Shown here: positions 33,564 through 41,698 of the stretch, in pieces
Numbering within the stretch: the stretch's first letter is position 1
How the letters are laid out: each line of letters begins with the position of its first letter
NCBI RefSeq assembly: GCF_030811555.1
Contig: NZ_JAUSQZ010000001.1
Coordinates: 2,725,241-2,789,240, forward strand
DNA length: 64,000 bases
Direction of reading: 5' to 3'
Origin: Kineosporia succinea
GTDB lineage: Bacteria > Actinomycetota > Actinomycetes > Actinomycetales > Kineosporiaceae
Notes under the pieces: generated by a model
Told to the model about the DNA's origin: nothing
What the model saw: only the letters and a program-made list of their open reading frames with translations
Database searches by the model: none
Program-made: the position numbers and the translations under genes

Positions 33564-34499
33564 ATGCCGGCGAACGAGCAGCTCGTCGACGTGGGCGGTC
33601 GCACCTTGCGGCTGCGGAACCTGGACAAGGTGCTCTATCCCTCGACCGGCACCACCAAGGGCGAGCTGCTGCACTACCTCACCAGCGTGTCCGGGTTGCT
33701 GCTGCCGCATCTGAAAGACCGCCCGGCGACGCGTAAGCGCTGGCCCGACGGGGTGGAGTCGAGCACCACCTTCTTCGAGAAGAACGTGCCCCGGGGCGCC
33801 CCGTCGTGGCTGCGGGACGTCACCCTGCCCGCGCCCGGCAGCACCAAGGACCGCGAGATGGTCACCTACCCGCTCATCGACGACCTGGCCGGTCTGGTCT
33901 GGGCCGCCAACCTGGCCGCGCTCGAGCTGCACGTGCCGCAGTGGCGGGTGGGCCCGCGCGGGGCCGCGAAGGATCCCGACCTGCTCGTCATCGACCTGGA
34001 CCCGGGGGCTCCGGCGGGGCTCCCGCAGTGCGCCGAGGTCGCCTGGGCGGTGCGGGAGAAGCTGGAGGACGACGGTCTGGTCGCCTTCCCGGTCACCTCC
34101 GGCGGCAAGGGGATGCAGCTGTACGCGGCGGTCTCGGGCAAGCAGGACGCGACCACGGTGCGGGAGTACGCCCACCGCCTGGCTGAGGGGCTGGAACGGG
34201 AGATGCCGCGCCTCGTGGTGTCGCGGATGGCGAAGGCGCTGCGCAAGAACAAGGTTCTGCTCGACTGGAGCCAGAATCACTCGGCCAAGACCACGATCTG
34301 CCCGTTCTCGCCGAGAGGGCGCGAGCGTCCCACGGTGGCGGCGCCCAGAACGTGGGACGAGCTGGACGACCCGGGTGCCTTGCGGCAACTCGAGTTCGGG
34401 GAGGTTCTGGATCGGGTGCCCGACCTCGGTGACCCGCTCGCCGAGCTGCTGCCGACGGGGAACCGGGCCGGTAAGGGGCCGCGGGTGCCGACGTCCTGA
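33564..34499 (+). CDS. LigD-type polymerase/primase for NHEJ
   Basis: This 311-residue archaeo-eukaryotic primase-type enzyme fills gaps and adds nucleotides at broken ends before ligation. The fold markers are LDKVLYPSTGTTKGEL, YPLIDDLAGLVWAANLAALE, ELHVPQW, the catalytic pair in LLVIDLDPG (Asp144, Asp146), SGGKGMQLY and the third acidic site region LLDWSQNHSAKTTI. GGAGAG lies directly upstream of its ATG. It is co-transcribed with the ligase and divergent from ku. The usual fusion LigD is thus split into two chains here, in the order ligase then polymerase, and no phosphoesterase domain is encoded nearby. Confidence 0.94.
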   Translation: MPANEQLVDVGGRTLRLRNLDKVLYPSTGTTKGELLHYLTSVSGLLLPHLKDRPATRKRWPDGVESSTTFFEKNVPRGAPSWLRDVTLPAPGSTKDREMVTYPLIDDLAGLVWAANLAALELHVPQWRVGPRGAAKDPDLLVIDLDPGAPAGLPQCAEVAWAVREKLEDDGLVAFPVTSGGKGMQLYAAVSGKQDATTVREYAHRLAEGLEREMPRLVVSRMAKALRKNKVLLDWSQNHSAKTTICPFSPRGRERPTVAAPRTWDELDDPGALRQLEFGEVLDRVPDLGDPLAELLPTGNRAGKGPRVPTS

Positions 34500-34500
34500 G

Positions 34501-34506
34501 TATGGT
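34501..34506 (+). promoter_or_regulatory. -10 element TATGGT upstream of mobA leader ORF
   Basis: TATGGT begins just after the polymerase stop and lies 7 bases before the ATG at 34514, suggesting a leaderless transcript that starts at the short ORF rather than at mobA. Confidence 0.45.
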
Positions 34507-34513
34507 CGTGATC

Positions 34514-34543
34514 ATGACGGACGCGTGTGGTGACCAGGTATGA
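34514..34543 (+). CDS. Putative 9-residue leader peptide overlapping mobA
   Basis: The sequence from 34514 reads MTDACGDQV and stops at TGA 34541-34543, overlapping the mobA ATG at 34540 (ATGA). A TATGGT box 7 bases upstream would make it leaderless. Since mobA has no ribosome site of its own, its translation may depend on ribosomes ending here. The single Cys is the only striking residue. A GTG at 34508 in the same frame is an alternative start. Short length makes coincidence possible. Confidence 0.4.
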   Translation: MTDACGDQV

Positions 34544-35148
34544 CGGCCTTCGCGACGGTGGTGCTCGCCGGGGGCACCGGGGAACGGCTCGGCGGGGTGG
34601 ACAAGGCGGCCATCGAGGTGGCCGGGGTCTCGCTGCTCGACGGCGTGCTGCTGGCGACGACCGCGGCGGAGACCACCGTCATCGTCGGGCAGGCCCGCCC
34701 CACCGTGCGCGACGTCGCCTGGGCCCGGGAGGACCCACCCGGAACCGGGCCGCTCGCCGGGCTGTTCGCGGGGGTCGAGGCCCTCGGCCCCGATGCGCCC
34801 GGGCTCACCGCGGTCTTCGCGACCGACCTGACCCGGCTGGGCGCCGCGGACGTGCGCCGGCTCGTGAACGCCCTGGCGACCACCCCCGAGGCCGAGGCCG
34901 ATGCCGCCCTCTTCGTCGATGCCGAGGGCCGTCGTCAGCCCCTGGCCGCGGTGTACCGCACCGCCGTGCTGACCCGCGTCCTCCGTTCACTGCTGCCCCT
35001 CGACGGAAAACCGGTGCGGGCCCTGGTGAAGCTGCTCGGCGTGGTCGAGGTGCCGGATCACGGAGCCTCGCAAGACTGTGACACGCCGGAGCAACTGGCC
35101 CGGCTGAAGTCCGACGAGCCCGACCAGCCCGACGAGCCCGACGATTAG
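34540..35148 (+). CDS. mobA: MobA-like molybdenum cofactor guanylyltransferase
   Basis: MobA-type enzymes attach GMP to molybdopterin to make the dinucleotide cofactor. The 202-residue protein opens with the nucleotidyltransferase signature VVLAGGTGERLGGVDKAA (about 7-24) and has PGTGPLAGLFAGVEAL and the metal-site Asp in VFATDLTRL, where most MobA proteins have a CDxP sequence. The tail is Asp/Pro-rich (DEPDQPDEPDD). It has no ribosome site but overlaps the stop of a possible 9-codon leader. A DUF6457 gene follows 10 bases later, a pairing common in actinobacteria. Specificity for the Mo cofactor is inferred. Confidence 0.83.
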   Translation: MTAFATVVLAGGTGERLGGVDKAAIEVAGVSLLDGVLLATTAAETTVIVGQARPTVRDVAWAREDPPGTGPLAGLFAGVEALGPDAPGLTAVFATDLTRLGAADVRRLVNALATTPEAEADAALFVDAEGRRQPLAAVYRTAVLTRVLRSLLPLDGKPVRALVKLLGVVEVPDHGASQDCDTPEQLARLKSDEPDQPDEPDD

Positions 35149-35158
35149 GAGCGCAGAC

Positions 35159-35422
35159 ATGCTGGAGAACTGGGTCGACGAGGTCGGCGAACGGCTCTCG
35201 CTGTCCACCGCCGACGTGCAGGTGGCCGAGATCCTCGACCTGGCCAAGGAGGCGGCTCACAACGTGGCCCGCCCGGCCGCGCCGCTCACCACCTTCCTGG
35301 TCGGCTACGCGGCGGGCCTGAAAGGCGGCGGCCGCGACGAGATCGCGACCGCCGTGGGCGAGGTGCTGCGCCTGATCGAGACCCGCCCGCAGGAGCCCCA
35401 GCCGGACGCGCCCACCGACTGA
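35159..35422 (+). CDS. DUF6457 family small protein
   Basis: The 87-residue protein matches the small actinobacterial DUF6457 family found next to mobA-like genes. Recognisable parts are LENWVDEVGERLSL and DLAKEAAHNVARPAAPLTTF, with a predicted helical fold and a Pro-rich end. The ATG at 35159 has TAGGAG 9 bases upstream that overlaps the mobA stop. A role in molybdenum cofactor synthesis is suggested only by gene order. Its stop abuts the end of the convergent FUSC gene. Confidence 0.8.
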   Translation: MLENWVDEVGERLSLSTADVQVAEILDLAKEAAHNVARPAAPLTTFLVGYAAGLKGGGRDEIATAVGEVLRLIETRPQEPQPDAPTD

Positions 35423-36529
35423 TCACCCCGGCAGCAGAGTGCGGGCCTGCTGCTCGTCCATGCCGGTCGCACCCAGCAGGTCGACCACCACCGAGCGCAC
35501 CTGCGCGACCACCACGTTGGCCGAGAGCGACTGCGCGCCGAGCTGTTCCGGGTCGAGCCGGGCGGCGAGGGTGGCCAGTGCGGTGGTGGAGACCATGCGC
35601 TCCGGGGCCGTGCCCACCTCGCCCTCCAGCATGTGCAGGATCTCGGCGAGGTGGTCGAAGACGTCGGCCAGCGGCATCGGCATCTCCTGACCGGTGTCCA
35701 GGGCGGCCGCGATCCGGCGCACGGCCACGCGCAGGTTGCGGGTGGCCCGGTCGAGGCCGACGAGACCCCTTCGGTAGCGCAGGAGTTCGGGCATGTGGCG
35801 GCGCCGCAGCGGGGAGATCCGGCTGATCTCCTCGCCCCCGCGCAGCGCGTCGGTCCAGCTCTGGATGTCGTCCTGGGTGGCCCGGGCCCGGTCGAGCACG
35901 GCGTCCGCCCGCTGGGAGTCGCCGCTGCGCAGCACCGCCGCCGACTCCGACGAGATCGCGGCCAGCTCGCGGATCAGGTCCTGTGCCTCGCGCCGCACGA
36001 ACCGGCCCGGGTCGGCGGGCAGGAAGGCGACCACGAGAAGCGCCACGGTGCCGCCGATCAGGGCGTCCTCCCAGCGGTAGAGGCCTCCGCCGGGGGTCTG
36101 CGGCAGGGCGGCGAGGAAGATGCCCTGCACCGCCGACTGGGTGGTCATCAGCGCGCCGCCGCCCACCAGCTGGGCGATCGACATCCCGATCAGCACCACC
36201 AGAGTGATCTGCCACCAGCCGTTTCCGAGCTGGTTCACCAGGATCTCGGCGATGCCGACGCCGATCGAGACGCCCAGGGCGAGTTCTCCCATCCGGCGCA
36301 GGCGCTGGTTGTTGGACAGGCCCAGGCACACCACGGCGGCGATCGGGGCGAAGAACGGACGCGGGTGGCCGAGCAGGTTCTCGGCGACCAGCCAGGCCAC
36401 CGCGGCGGCGATCCCGCACTGCCAGATCGCGAACGCGTTGAGCCGCACCCGCAGCAGCGCGGCCCGTACCCCCGAGCCCCGTACCTGCGCGAAGCGATCC
36501 CGGACAGCCGAACCCGACGGATGTATCAC
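35423..36529 (-). CDS. FUSC family membrane protein (aromatic acid exporter-like)
   Basis: The 368-residue protein has two groups of membrane helices at about 28-185 (AFAIWQCGIAAAVAWLVAEN, FFAPIAAVVCLGLSNNQRLR) followed by a cytoplasmic helical domain with RRRHMPELLRYRRGLVGLD. The FFAPIAAVV motif and layout fit FUSC/YccS/AaeB-type exporters, which export aromatic acids in some bacteria. The GTG at 36529 has AGGA about 8 bases upstream; starting earlier would overlap the divergent aminotransferase. The substrate is unknown. Confidence 0.87.
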   Translation of the reverse strand: MIHPSGSAVRDRFAQVRGSGVRAALLRVRLNAFAIWQCGIAAAVAWLVAENLLGHPRPFFAPIAAVVCLGLSNNQRLRRMGELALGVSIGVGIAEILVNQLGNGWWQITLVVLIGMSIAQLVGGGALMTTQSAVQGIFLAALPQTPGGGLYRWEDALIGGTVALLVVAFLPADPGRFVRREAQDLIRELAAISSESAAVLRSGDSQRADAVLDRARATQDDIQSWTDALRGGEEISRISPLRRRHMPELLRYRRGLVGLDRATRNLRVAVRRIAAALDTGQEMPMPLADVFDHLAEILHMLEGEVGTAPERMVSTTALATLAARLDPEQLGAQSLSANVVVAQVRSVVVDLLGATGMDEQQARTLLPG

Positions 36530-36555
36530 GGGGTCAATCCTGCGGCCGATCCCCG

Positions 36556-36561
36556 TACGCT
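36556..36561 (+). promoter_or_regulatory. -10 element TACGCT for leaderless aminotransferase mRNA
   Basis: TACGCT fits TANNNT and ends 6 bases before the ATG at 36568. The divergent FUSC start is only 38 bases away, so the two promoters share this space. Confidence 0.5.
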
Positions 36562-36567
36562 GCCACC

Positions 36568-38001
36568 ATGACGAGCACGCGTCCCGCCCTTCCGTCCACC
36601 GCCCCGGCCGTTCCCGTCGATCCGGATCGGGCGGAAAGGGCGAAGCGGGCACTGGAACTCGACCTCGAGTACGTCTTCCACTCGTGGCTCGCGCAGGACG
36701 GCCGGGCGCCCTTCACCGCCGACGGCGCGCAGGGCTCGTGGCTGTGGGACGGTGCCGGCACCCCCTACCTCGACTTCTCCGGCCAGCTCGTCTTCACGAA
36801 CATCGGTTTCTCCGAGCCCCGCGTGGTGAAGGCGATCGCCGACCAGGCCGCGCGCCTGGCCACGATCGCGCCGCAGCACGCCAACGACGCCCGGTCGGAG
36901 GCCGCCCGGCTGATCGTCGAGCGCGCACCCGGAGACTGGTTCCGCAAGGTCTTCTTCACCAACGGCGGAGCCGACGCGATCGAGAACGCGGTGCGGATGG
37001 CCCGGGTGCACACCGGCCGTCGCAAGGTGCTCAGCCGCTACCGCAGCTACCACGGCAACACCACGACGGCGATCAACCTCACCGGTGACCCGCGGCGCTG
37101 GCCGAACGACTACGGCGCCGAGGGTGTGGTGCACACGTTCGGTCCCTTCCTCTACCGCTCCGCCTTCCACGCCACCACCGAGGAGGAGGAGTGCGCGCGG
37201 GCGCTGGAGCACCTGGAGCAGGTGATCGCGCTCGAGGGACCGGCCACCATCGCGGCGATCGTGCTGGAGTCGATCCCGGGCACGGCCGGGATCATGGTGC
37301 CGCCCGCCGGTTACCTGCGCGGGGTGCGGGAGATCTGTGACCGCCACGGCATTCTCTGGATCGCCGACGAGGTGATGTCCGGTTTCGGACGCGCGGGGCG
37401 GTGGTTCGCGGCGGAACTCGCCAACGAGGCGCCCACCGGGGTGCCGGGCGAGTGGAAGCCCGCTCCCGGCCCGCAGGCCGTTCCCGACCTGATCACCTTC
37501 GCCAAGGGCGTGAACTCGGGCTACGTGCCGCTGGGCGGTGTGCTGGTGAGCGAGCACGTCGGCGCGACGTTCGGCTCCCGGGCGTTCCCGGGCGGCCTGA
37601 CCTACTCCGGGCACCCGCTCGCCTGTGCCGCGGCGGTCGCGAACATCGGTGTGCTGACCGATGACTCGCTGATCGAGAACGCCGACCGGCTGGGACGCGA
37701 GGTGCTGGGACCGGGCCTTCACGCCCTGGCGGCCACGTCGTCCATCATCGGGGAGGTTCGCGGCGCCGGGGCCTTCTGGGCGGTGGAGCTGGTGCGCGAC
37801 AAGCAGACTCGCGAACCCCTGGTGGCCGGTGGGGCACCCGTGGCCGCGCTCACGAAGGCGTGCATGAGCCGGGGACTGATCCCGTTCGTCAACGGCTCAC
37901 GCACGCACGTGGTGCCGGCGCTCAACATCACCGACGAGGAGGCCCGTTACGGGCTCGCGCTGCTCGGTGAGGCGATCGCCGAGGTGGAGAGCAGCCTGTA
38001 G
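36568..38001 (+). CDS. Class III PLP-dependent aminotransferase
   Basis: The 477-residue enzyme is an omega- or acetylornithine-type aminotransferase. It has FFTNGGADAIENAVRMARVH for cofactor phosphate binding, the Asp pair in LWIADEVMSGFGRAG (Asp267) and the PLP lysine Lys313 in ITFAKGVNSGYVPLGGV. The C-terminus RTHVVPALNITDEEARYG is also typical. It transfers an amino group between an amine or amino acid and a keto acid or aldehyde; the substrate is not evident, and no neighbouring pathway gene helps. The start is supported by a leaderless -10 box. It converges with a lipoprotein gene one base away. Confidence 0.93.
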   Translation: MTSTRPALPSTAPAVPVDPDRAERAKRALELDLEYVFHSWLAQDGRAPFTADGAQGSWLWDGAGTPYLDFSGQLVFTNIGFSEPRVVKAIADQAARLATIAPQHANDARSEAARLIVERAPGDWFRKVFFTNGGADAIENAVRMARVHTGRRKVLSRYRSYHGNTTTAINLTGDPRRWPNDYGAEGVVHTFGPFLYRSAFHATTEEEECARALEHLEQVIALEGPATIAAIVLESIPGTAGIMVPPAGYLRGVREICDRHGILWIADEVMSGFGRAGRWFAAELANEAPTGVPGEWKPAPGPQAVPDLITFAKGVNSGYVPLGGVLVSEHVGATFGSRAFPGGLTYSGHPLACAAAVANIGVLTDDSLIENADRLGREVLGPGLHALAATSSIIGEVRGAGAFWAVELVRDKQTREPLVAGGAPVAALTKACMSRGLIPFVNGSRTHVVPALNITDEEARYGLALLGEAIAEVESSL

Positions 38002-38002
38002 A

Positions 38003-38710
38003 TCAGGACAGCTCGTCGGCGGTGATCACCTTCTTCGGGGCCTTCACCCGGACCGGCTCGTTCCAGTCCGACCAGGTGATGTCGCCGTCGGGCGCCTGGA
38101 TCGCGACCAGTTCGGCGGAGCCGTCGGCCGCGACGTAGATGATGCTGTCGCTGCCCTGCTCCTCGAGGCCGACGGTCTTGCGGCCGTCGAACTCCTTGCC
38201 GGTGACGAAGGTGACCTCGCCTCCGGTGGGCTCGAGCACCATCTTGCTGAGCTCGTCCATGTCGGCCAGGTCCATGATGCCCTGGGAGTCGGCGTCCTGG
38301 CCGAGTTCCATCCACTTGCCGTCGAGGTACTTCAGCACCTCGGCGTCGCCGCCCGAGAGCGTCTTGAGCATGTCTTTCCCGGGCAGCATGAACCCGGTGC
38401 CGTCGACCACGAGCAGCTTCAGCGAGCCCTGGGAGCCCATCGACAGCGACCCGGAGACGTTGCCGGCGCGGGCGATGCGCAGGTCCATCACGACCTTGTC
38501 GCTGCCCTCGACCAGGTCGCCCTTGATCCGGACCGAGGCGGCCTCCGCGGCCTGCTTCCGGGTGGTGTCGTAGACGTCCTTGGGGGTCTTGCCCGCGTAG
38601 GGGCCGGACTGCGAGGCGCCCTCCGGCTGGGCGTCGCTGCTGCCGCCGCAACCGCTGAGGACGAGAGCGGCGCCGATCAGGGCAGCGGTGAGCAGTTTGG
38701 TCGTGCGCAT
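38003..38710 (-). CDS. LppX/LprAFG-like lipoprotein
   Basis: The 235-residue protein starts with a lipoprotein signal (MRTTKLLTAALIGAALVLSG) ending in the lipobox cysteine Cys21. The mature part resembles the mycobacterial LppX/LprF/LprG family, which carries lipids in a hydrophobic cavity: PYAGKTPKDVYDTTRKQAAE, then VRIKGDLVEG, FDGRKTVGLEE and a repeated beta pattern. The ATG at 38710 has GGAA 7 bases upstream; an ATG 15 bases earlier is less likely. The cell location is the outer face of the membrane. The cargo is unknown. Confidence 0.88.
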   Translation of the reverse strand: MRTTKLLTAALIGAALVLSGCGGSSDAQPEGASQSGPYAGKTPKDVYDTTRKQAAEAASVRIKGDLVEGSDKVVMDLRIARAGNVSGSLSMGSQGSLKLLVVDGTGFMLPGKDMLKTLSGGDAEVLKYLDGKWMELGQDADSQGIMDLADMDELSKMVLEPTGGEVTFVTGKEFDGRKTVGLEEQGSDSIIYVAADGSAELVAIQAPDGDITWSDWNEPVRVKAPKKVITADELS

Positions 38711-38899
38711 GTGGTTTCCGTTCATGGCGTGAGGGGACGGACGCTCGCACCACAGGTCGGGGGAGCGCCGCGCGCATGCCGGGGATCTCCCGAATACGGT
38801 GATCAGCTTAGAGTTTCTTGTGAACGTTTCGCGGTGAATTTTCGGAAACGGGTGATTTGGGTGTTCCCGGGTCTGAACCGGCCACCGGTCCGGACCGAT

Positions 38900-38905
38900 T
38901 ACCCT
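38900..38905 (+). promoter_or_regulatory. -10 element TACCCT for leaderless purD mRNA
   Basis: TACCCT ends 8 bases before the GTG at 38914 and decides that start. Several bases upstream are AT-rich (38810-38860) compared with the rest of the window. Confidence 0.5.
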
Positions 38906-38913
38906 CGTGCCCC

Positions 38914-40227
38914 GTGAAGGTTCTTGTGGTCGGGCCGGGCGCCCGCGAGCACGCGCTGGTCCGTTCTCTCGCCACCGACCCGGGGGTGACGGGGCTGTTC
39001 GCGGCCCCCGGCAACCCGGGTATCGCCGGGCTGATCGGTGAGCGCAACTGCTTCGCCGTCGACGCTCTCGACCCGGCCGCGGTCACCGGACTGGCCGGTG
39101 AGCTGGGGGCCGACCTGGTCGTCGTCGGGCCCGAGGCGCCGCTGGTGGCCGGGGTGTCCGACGCCGTGCGGGCCGCGGGCATCCCGTGCTTCGGCCCGTC
39201 GGCCGCCGCCGCCCGGCTGGAGGGCAGCAAGGCCTTCGCGAAAGACGTGATGGCCGCCGCCGGGGTCCCGACCGGTGAATCGGCCACCTGCGCCACGCTC
39301 GACGAGGTGCGTGAGGCCCTGGTCCGGTTCGGCGCCCCGCACGTGGTGAAGGACGACGGCCTCGCCGCGGGCAAGGGTGTCGTCGTCACCGACGACCCGG
39401 AGGCCGCGCTGGCCCACGCCGCCGCCTGCCTGGAGCGCGAGGGCGCCCGGGTGGTCATCGAGGAGTTCCTCGACGGCCCGGAGGTCTCGCTGTTCTGTGT
39501 CACTGACGGCGTGACCGTGCTGCCGCTCGAGCCGGCGCAGGACTTCAAGCGCGCGCTCGACGGTGACCTCGGCCCGAACACCGGTGGTATGGGCGCGTAC
39601 TCGCCGCTGCCGTGGGCGCCCGAGGGCCTGGTGGACGAGGTGCTGGAGCGGGTCGCCCGCCCGACCGTGGCCGAGATGGCCCGCCGCGGAGCGCCTTTCG
39701 TGGGTGTGCTGTACTGCGGTCTGGCGCTGACCAGCCGCGGCGTGAAGGTGATCGAGTTCAACGCGCGCTTCGGCGACCCGGAGACCCAGGTGGTGCTGGC
39801 CCGGCTGGCCACGCCGCTGGGCATGCTGCTGCGGGCCGCCGCGGTGCAGCACCTGGAGCACGTGCCGGAGCTGGAGTGGCACGAGAAGGCCGCCGTCACG
39901 GTGGTTCTGGCGTCCGAGAACTACCCGGACACGCCGGTCAAGGGCGACGTCCTCACCGGGGTCGACGAGGCCGGCAGCCGGCCCGACGCCTGGGTCCTGC
40001 ACGCCGGCACGGCCGTCGAGGACGGCAAGCTGGTCGCGGCCGGTGGGCGGGTGCTGTCGGTGGTGGGCACCGGCGCCGACCTGACCGCCGCGCGCACGGC
40101 CGTCTACGGAGCGCTCGAGCAGATCGGGCTGCGGGGCGGGCAGTTCCGCACCGACATCGCCGAGGCCGCGGCCGCCGCCGACCTGACGGAACGTCTGGCG
40201 CACCCGGTGGCCCCGGGCGAGAGCTGA
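38914..40227 (+). CDS. purD: Phosphoribosylamine-glycine ligase
   Basis: PurD joins phosphoribosylamine and glycine with ATP, the second step of purine synthesis. The 437-residue protein has the N-terminal KVLVVGPGAREHALVRSL, the ATP-grasp core with HVVKDDGLAAGKGVVVTDD, EFLDGPEVSLF and the signature NTGGMGAYSPLPW, and the metal-binding VIEFNARFGDPETQVV. The GTG at 38914 is placed by homology (KVLVVG is the usual start) and by the TACCCT box 8 bases upstream. A 13-bp perfect hairpin ends the gene. It lies 5.3 kb upstream of purSQL. Confidence 0.97.
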   Translation: MKVLVVGPGAREHALVRSLATDPGVTGLFAAPGNPGIAGLIGERNCFAVDALDPAAVTGLAGELGADLVVVGPEAPLVAGVSDAVRAAGIPCFGPSAAAARLEGSKAFAKDVMAAAGVPTGESATCATLDEVREALVRFGAPHVVKDDGLAAGKGVVVTDDPEAALAHAAACLEREGARVVIEEFLDGPEVSLFCVTDGVTVLPLEPAQDFKRALDGDLGPNTGGMGAYSPLPWAPEGLVDEVLERVARPTVAEMARRGAPFVGVLYCGLALTSRGVKVIEFNARFGDPETQVVLARLATPLGMLLRAAAVQHLEHVPELEWHEKAAVTVVLASENYPDTPVKGDVLTGVDEAGSRPDAWVLHAGTAVEDGKLVAAGGRVLSVVGTGADLTAARTAVYGALEQIGLRGGQFRTDIAEAAAAADLTERLAHPVAPGES

Positions 40228-40232
40228 CCGGC

Positions 40233-40263
40233 CCGGGACGGACCCCGAACGGGTCCGTCCCGG
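40233..40263 (+). terminator. Strong hairpin terminator of purD
   Basis: CCGGGACGGACCC (40233-40245) pairs exactly with GGGTCCGTCCCGG (40251-40263) around CGAAC. It lies 5 bases after the purD stop. No long T-tract follows. Confidence 0.75.
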
Positions 40264-40297
40264 CGGAAAGTCCCGTGCCCCGGACCGGGCCGCCGGG

Positions 40298-40303
40298 TAA
40301 CGT
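40298..40303 (+). promoter_or_regulatory. -10 element TAACGT for leaderless Eis-like gene
   Basis: TAACGT ends 8 bases before the GTG at 40312, just after the purD terminator. Confidence 0.5.
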
Positions 40304-40311
40304 CCCGCCGT

Positions 40312-41571
40312 GTGAGCGCTCCGAGGATCGAGATCAGCCCCGTCGGTGACGACCACCTGCGGGCCTGGGTCTCCATGGTGAACCGCGGCTTCCTGCACCC
40401 GCGCCAGGCGTCGTCCGTACGGCTCGATCTGCTGCGCAAGCAGGCCCTCGACCGCCGGCTGCGGATGAGCCGGATCGACGGCGTGCTCTGCGGCAGCTTC
40501 CAGCACTGGGACGCCGACCTGCCGGTTCCCGGGGGCACCGCGCCGGCCCTGGCCATCACCTCGGTGGCCGTGCTCGCCAGTCACCGGCGCCGGGGTGTCG
40601 CGAGCGCCCAGATGCGCTCGGCCCTGGCCGAGGGCCGCGAGCTCGGGCACGCGCTCGGGCTGCTGATCGCCAGCGAGAGCGCCATCTACGGCCGCTACGG
40701 GTTCGGCGCCGCGTCCGAGATCGTGCGCTGGACCGTGCACAGCCCGCGGGTGCGCTTCGCCGGCACCGGTTCCGAGGGCATCCAGCTTTCCGAGGGCATC
40801 CAGCTGGAGAGCACCGACGACGCCGCGGTGCGTCAGGTGGGCCCGGAGCTGTACCGGGCGGCTTCGGCGGGTCTGCCGGGGGCACTCCCGCGCACCGACC
40901 TGAACTGGGACTTCGGCTGCGGCGTGATCGCCGAGGCCGCCGACGCGGACCTCGACCGCCCCGCCGTGATCGCGCGGGACGCCTCGGGCACCCCGGTCGG
41001 CTACGCCAGCTACCGGTTCTCCGGTGAGTGGACGCTGCAGGAGAAGGCCTCCGTCGAGCTGGTGGACCTGGTCGCCGTCACCCCCGCCGCCTACCGCGCG
41101 CTGTGGCGCTACCTGGCCGAGCTCGACCTGACCGACCGGATCGTGGCCGACAACCGCACGCCGCACGAGCTGCTGCCGGCGATGCTCGTCGACCGGCGGG
41201 CCGCGGTGGAGTCGCACCGGGCCGACTTCCACTGGGTGCGCCTGCTCGACGTGCCCGCCGCGTTCGGCGCCCGCTCGGCGCAGAGCCCGGGCCGGGTGGT
41301 CGTGGAGGTCACCGATCCGGAGGGGTACGCGAACGGACGCTGGCAGGTGGACGCCGACGAGTCCGGCACGGTGGCGGTCACGTCGAGCCGGGAGAGCGCC
41401 GACCTGACGCTGCCCGTGTCCACGCTGGGGTCGGTCTACCTGGGGCAGCAGCCGCTCACCCGGCTGCACGCGGCCGGGCTGGCCGACGAGCACCGGGCCG
41501 GGGCGGTGCGGCGGTTCGAGGCGATGACGACGTGGACGCCGACCGGGATGGTGGGCCACACCTGGTTCTAG
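40312..41571 (+). CDS. Eis-like GNAT acetyltransferase
   Basis: The 419-residue protein follows the Eis layout: an N-terminal GNAT domain with acetyl-CoA loop AVLASHRRRGVASAQM (RRRGVA at 92-97), a second GNAT-like domain, and a C-terminal SCP2-like domain. It ends in GHTWF; a C-terminal Phe whose carboxylate acts as base is a hallmark of Eis enzymes, which acetylate aminoglycosides and other amines. The middle carries a repeat, SEGIQLSEGIQL, from an 18-bp duplication (40771-40806). The start is a leaderless GTG. The physiological substrate is unknown; drug acetylation is possible. Confidence 0.9.
   Translation: MSAPRIEISPVGDDHLRAWVSMVNRGFLHPRQASSVRLDLLRKQALDRRLRMSRIDGVLCGSFQHWDADLPVPGGTAPALAITSVAVLASHRRRGVASAQMRSALAEGRELGHALGLLIASESAIYGRYGFGAASEIVRWTVHSPRVRFAGTGSEGIQLSEGIQLESTDDAAVRQVGPELYRAASAGLPGALPRTDLNWDFGCGVIAEAADADLDRPAVIARDASGTPVGYASYRFSGEWTLQEKASVELVDLVAVTPAAYRALWRYLAELDLTDRIVADNRTPHELLPAMLVDRRAAVESHRADFHWVRLLDVPAAFGARSAQSPGRVVVEVTDPEGYANGRWQVDADESGTVAVTSSRESADLTLPVSTLGSVYLGQQPLTRLHAAGLADEHRAGAVRRFEAMTTWTPTGMVGHTWF
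40771..40806. repeat. 18-bp tandem duplication in the Eis-like gene
   Basis: TCCGAGGGCATCCAGCTT at 40771-40788 is followed by a copy differing only in the last base (40789-40806). It adds six residues in frame. Confidence 0.9.
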
Positions 41572-41698
41572 GGCGCACGCCTGGTCGTGGGGCTTGCTGA
41601 GGGCTGGGCGTACCGCGCGGCGCACTCACCGAACGTGACCCTTTACCGACGCAGCGACAGGTGCGAGGCTCGGGGGGTCGTCCTCGGGGGAGGTTCGC

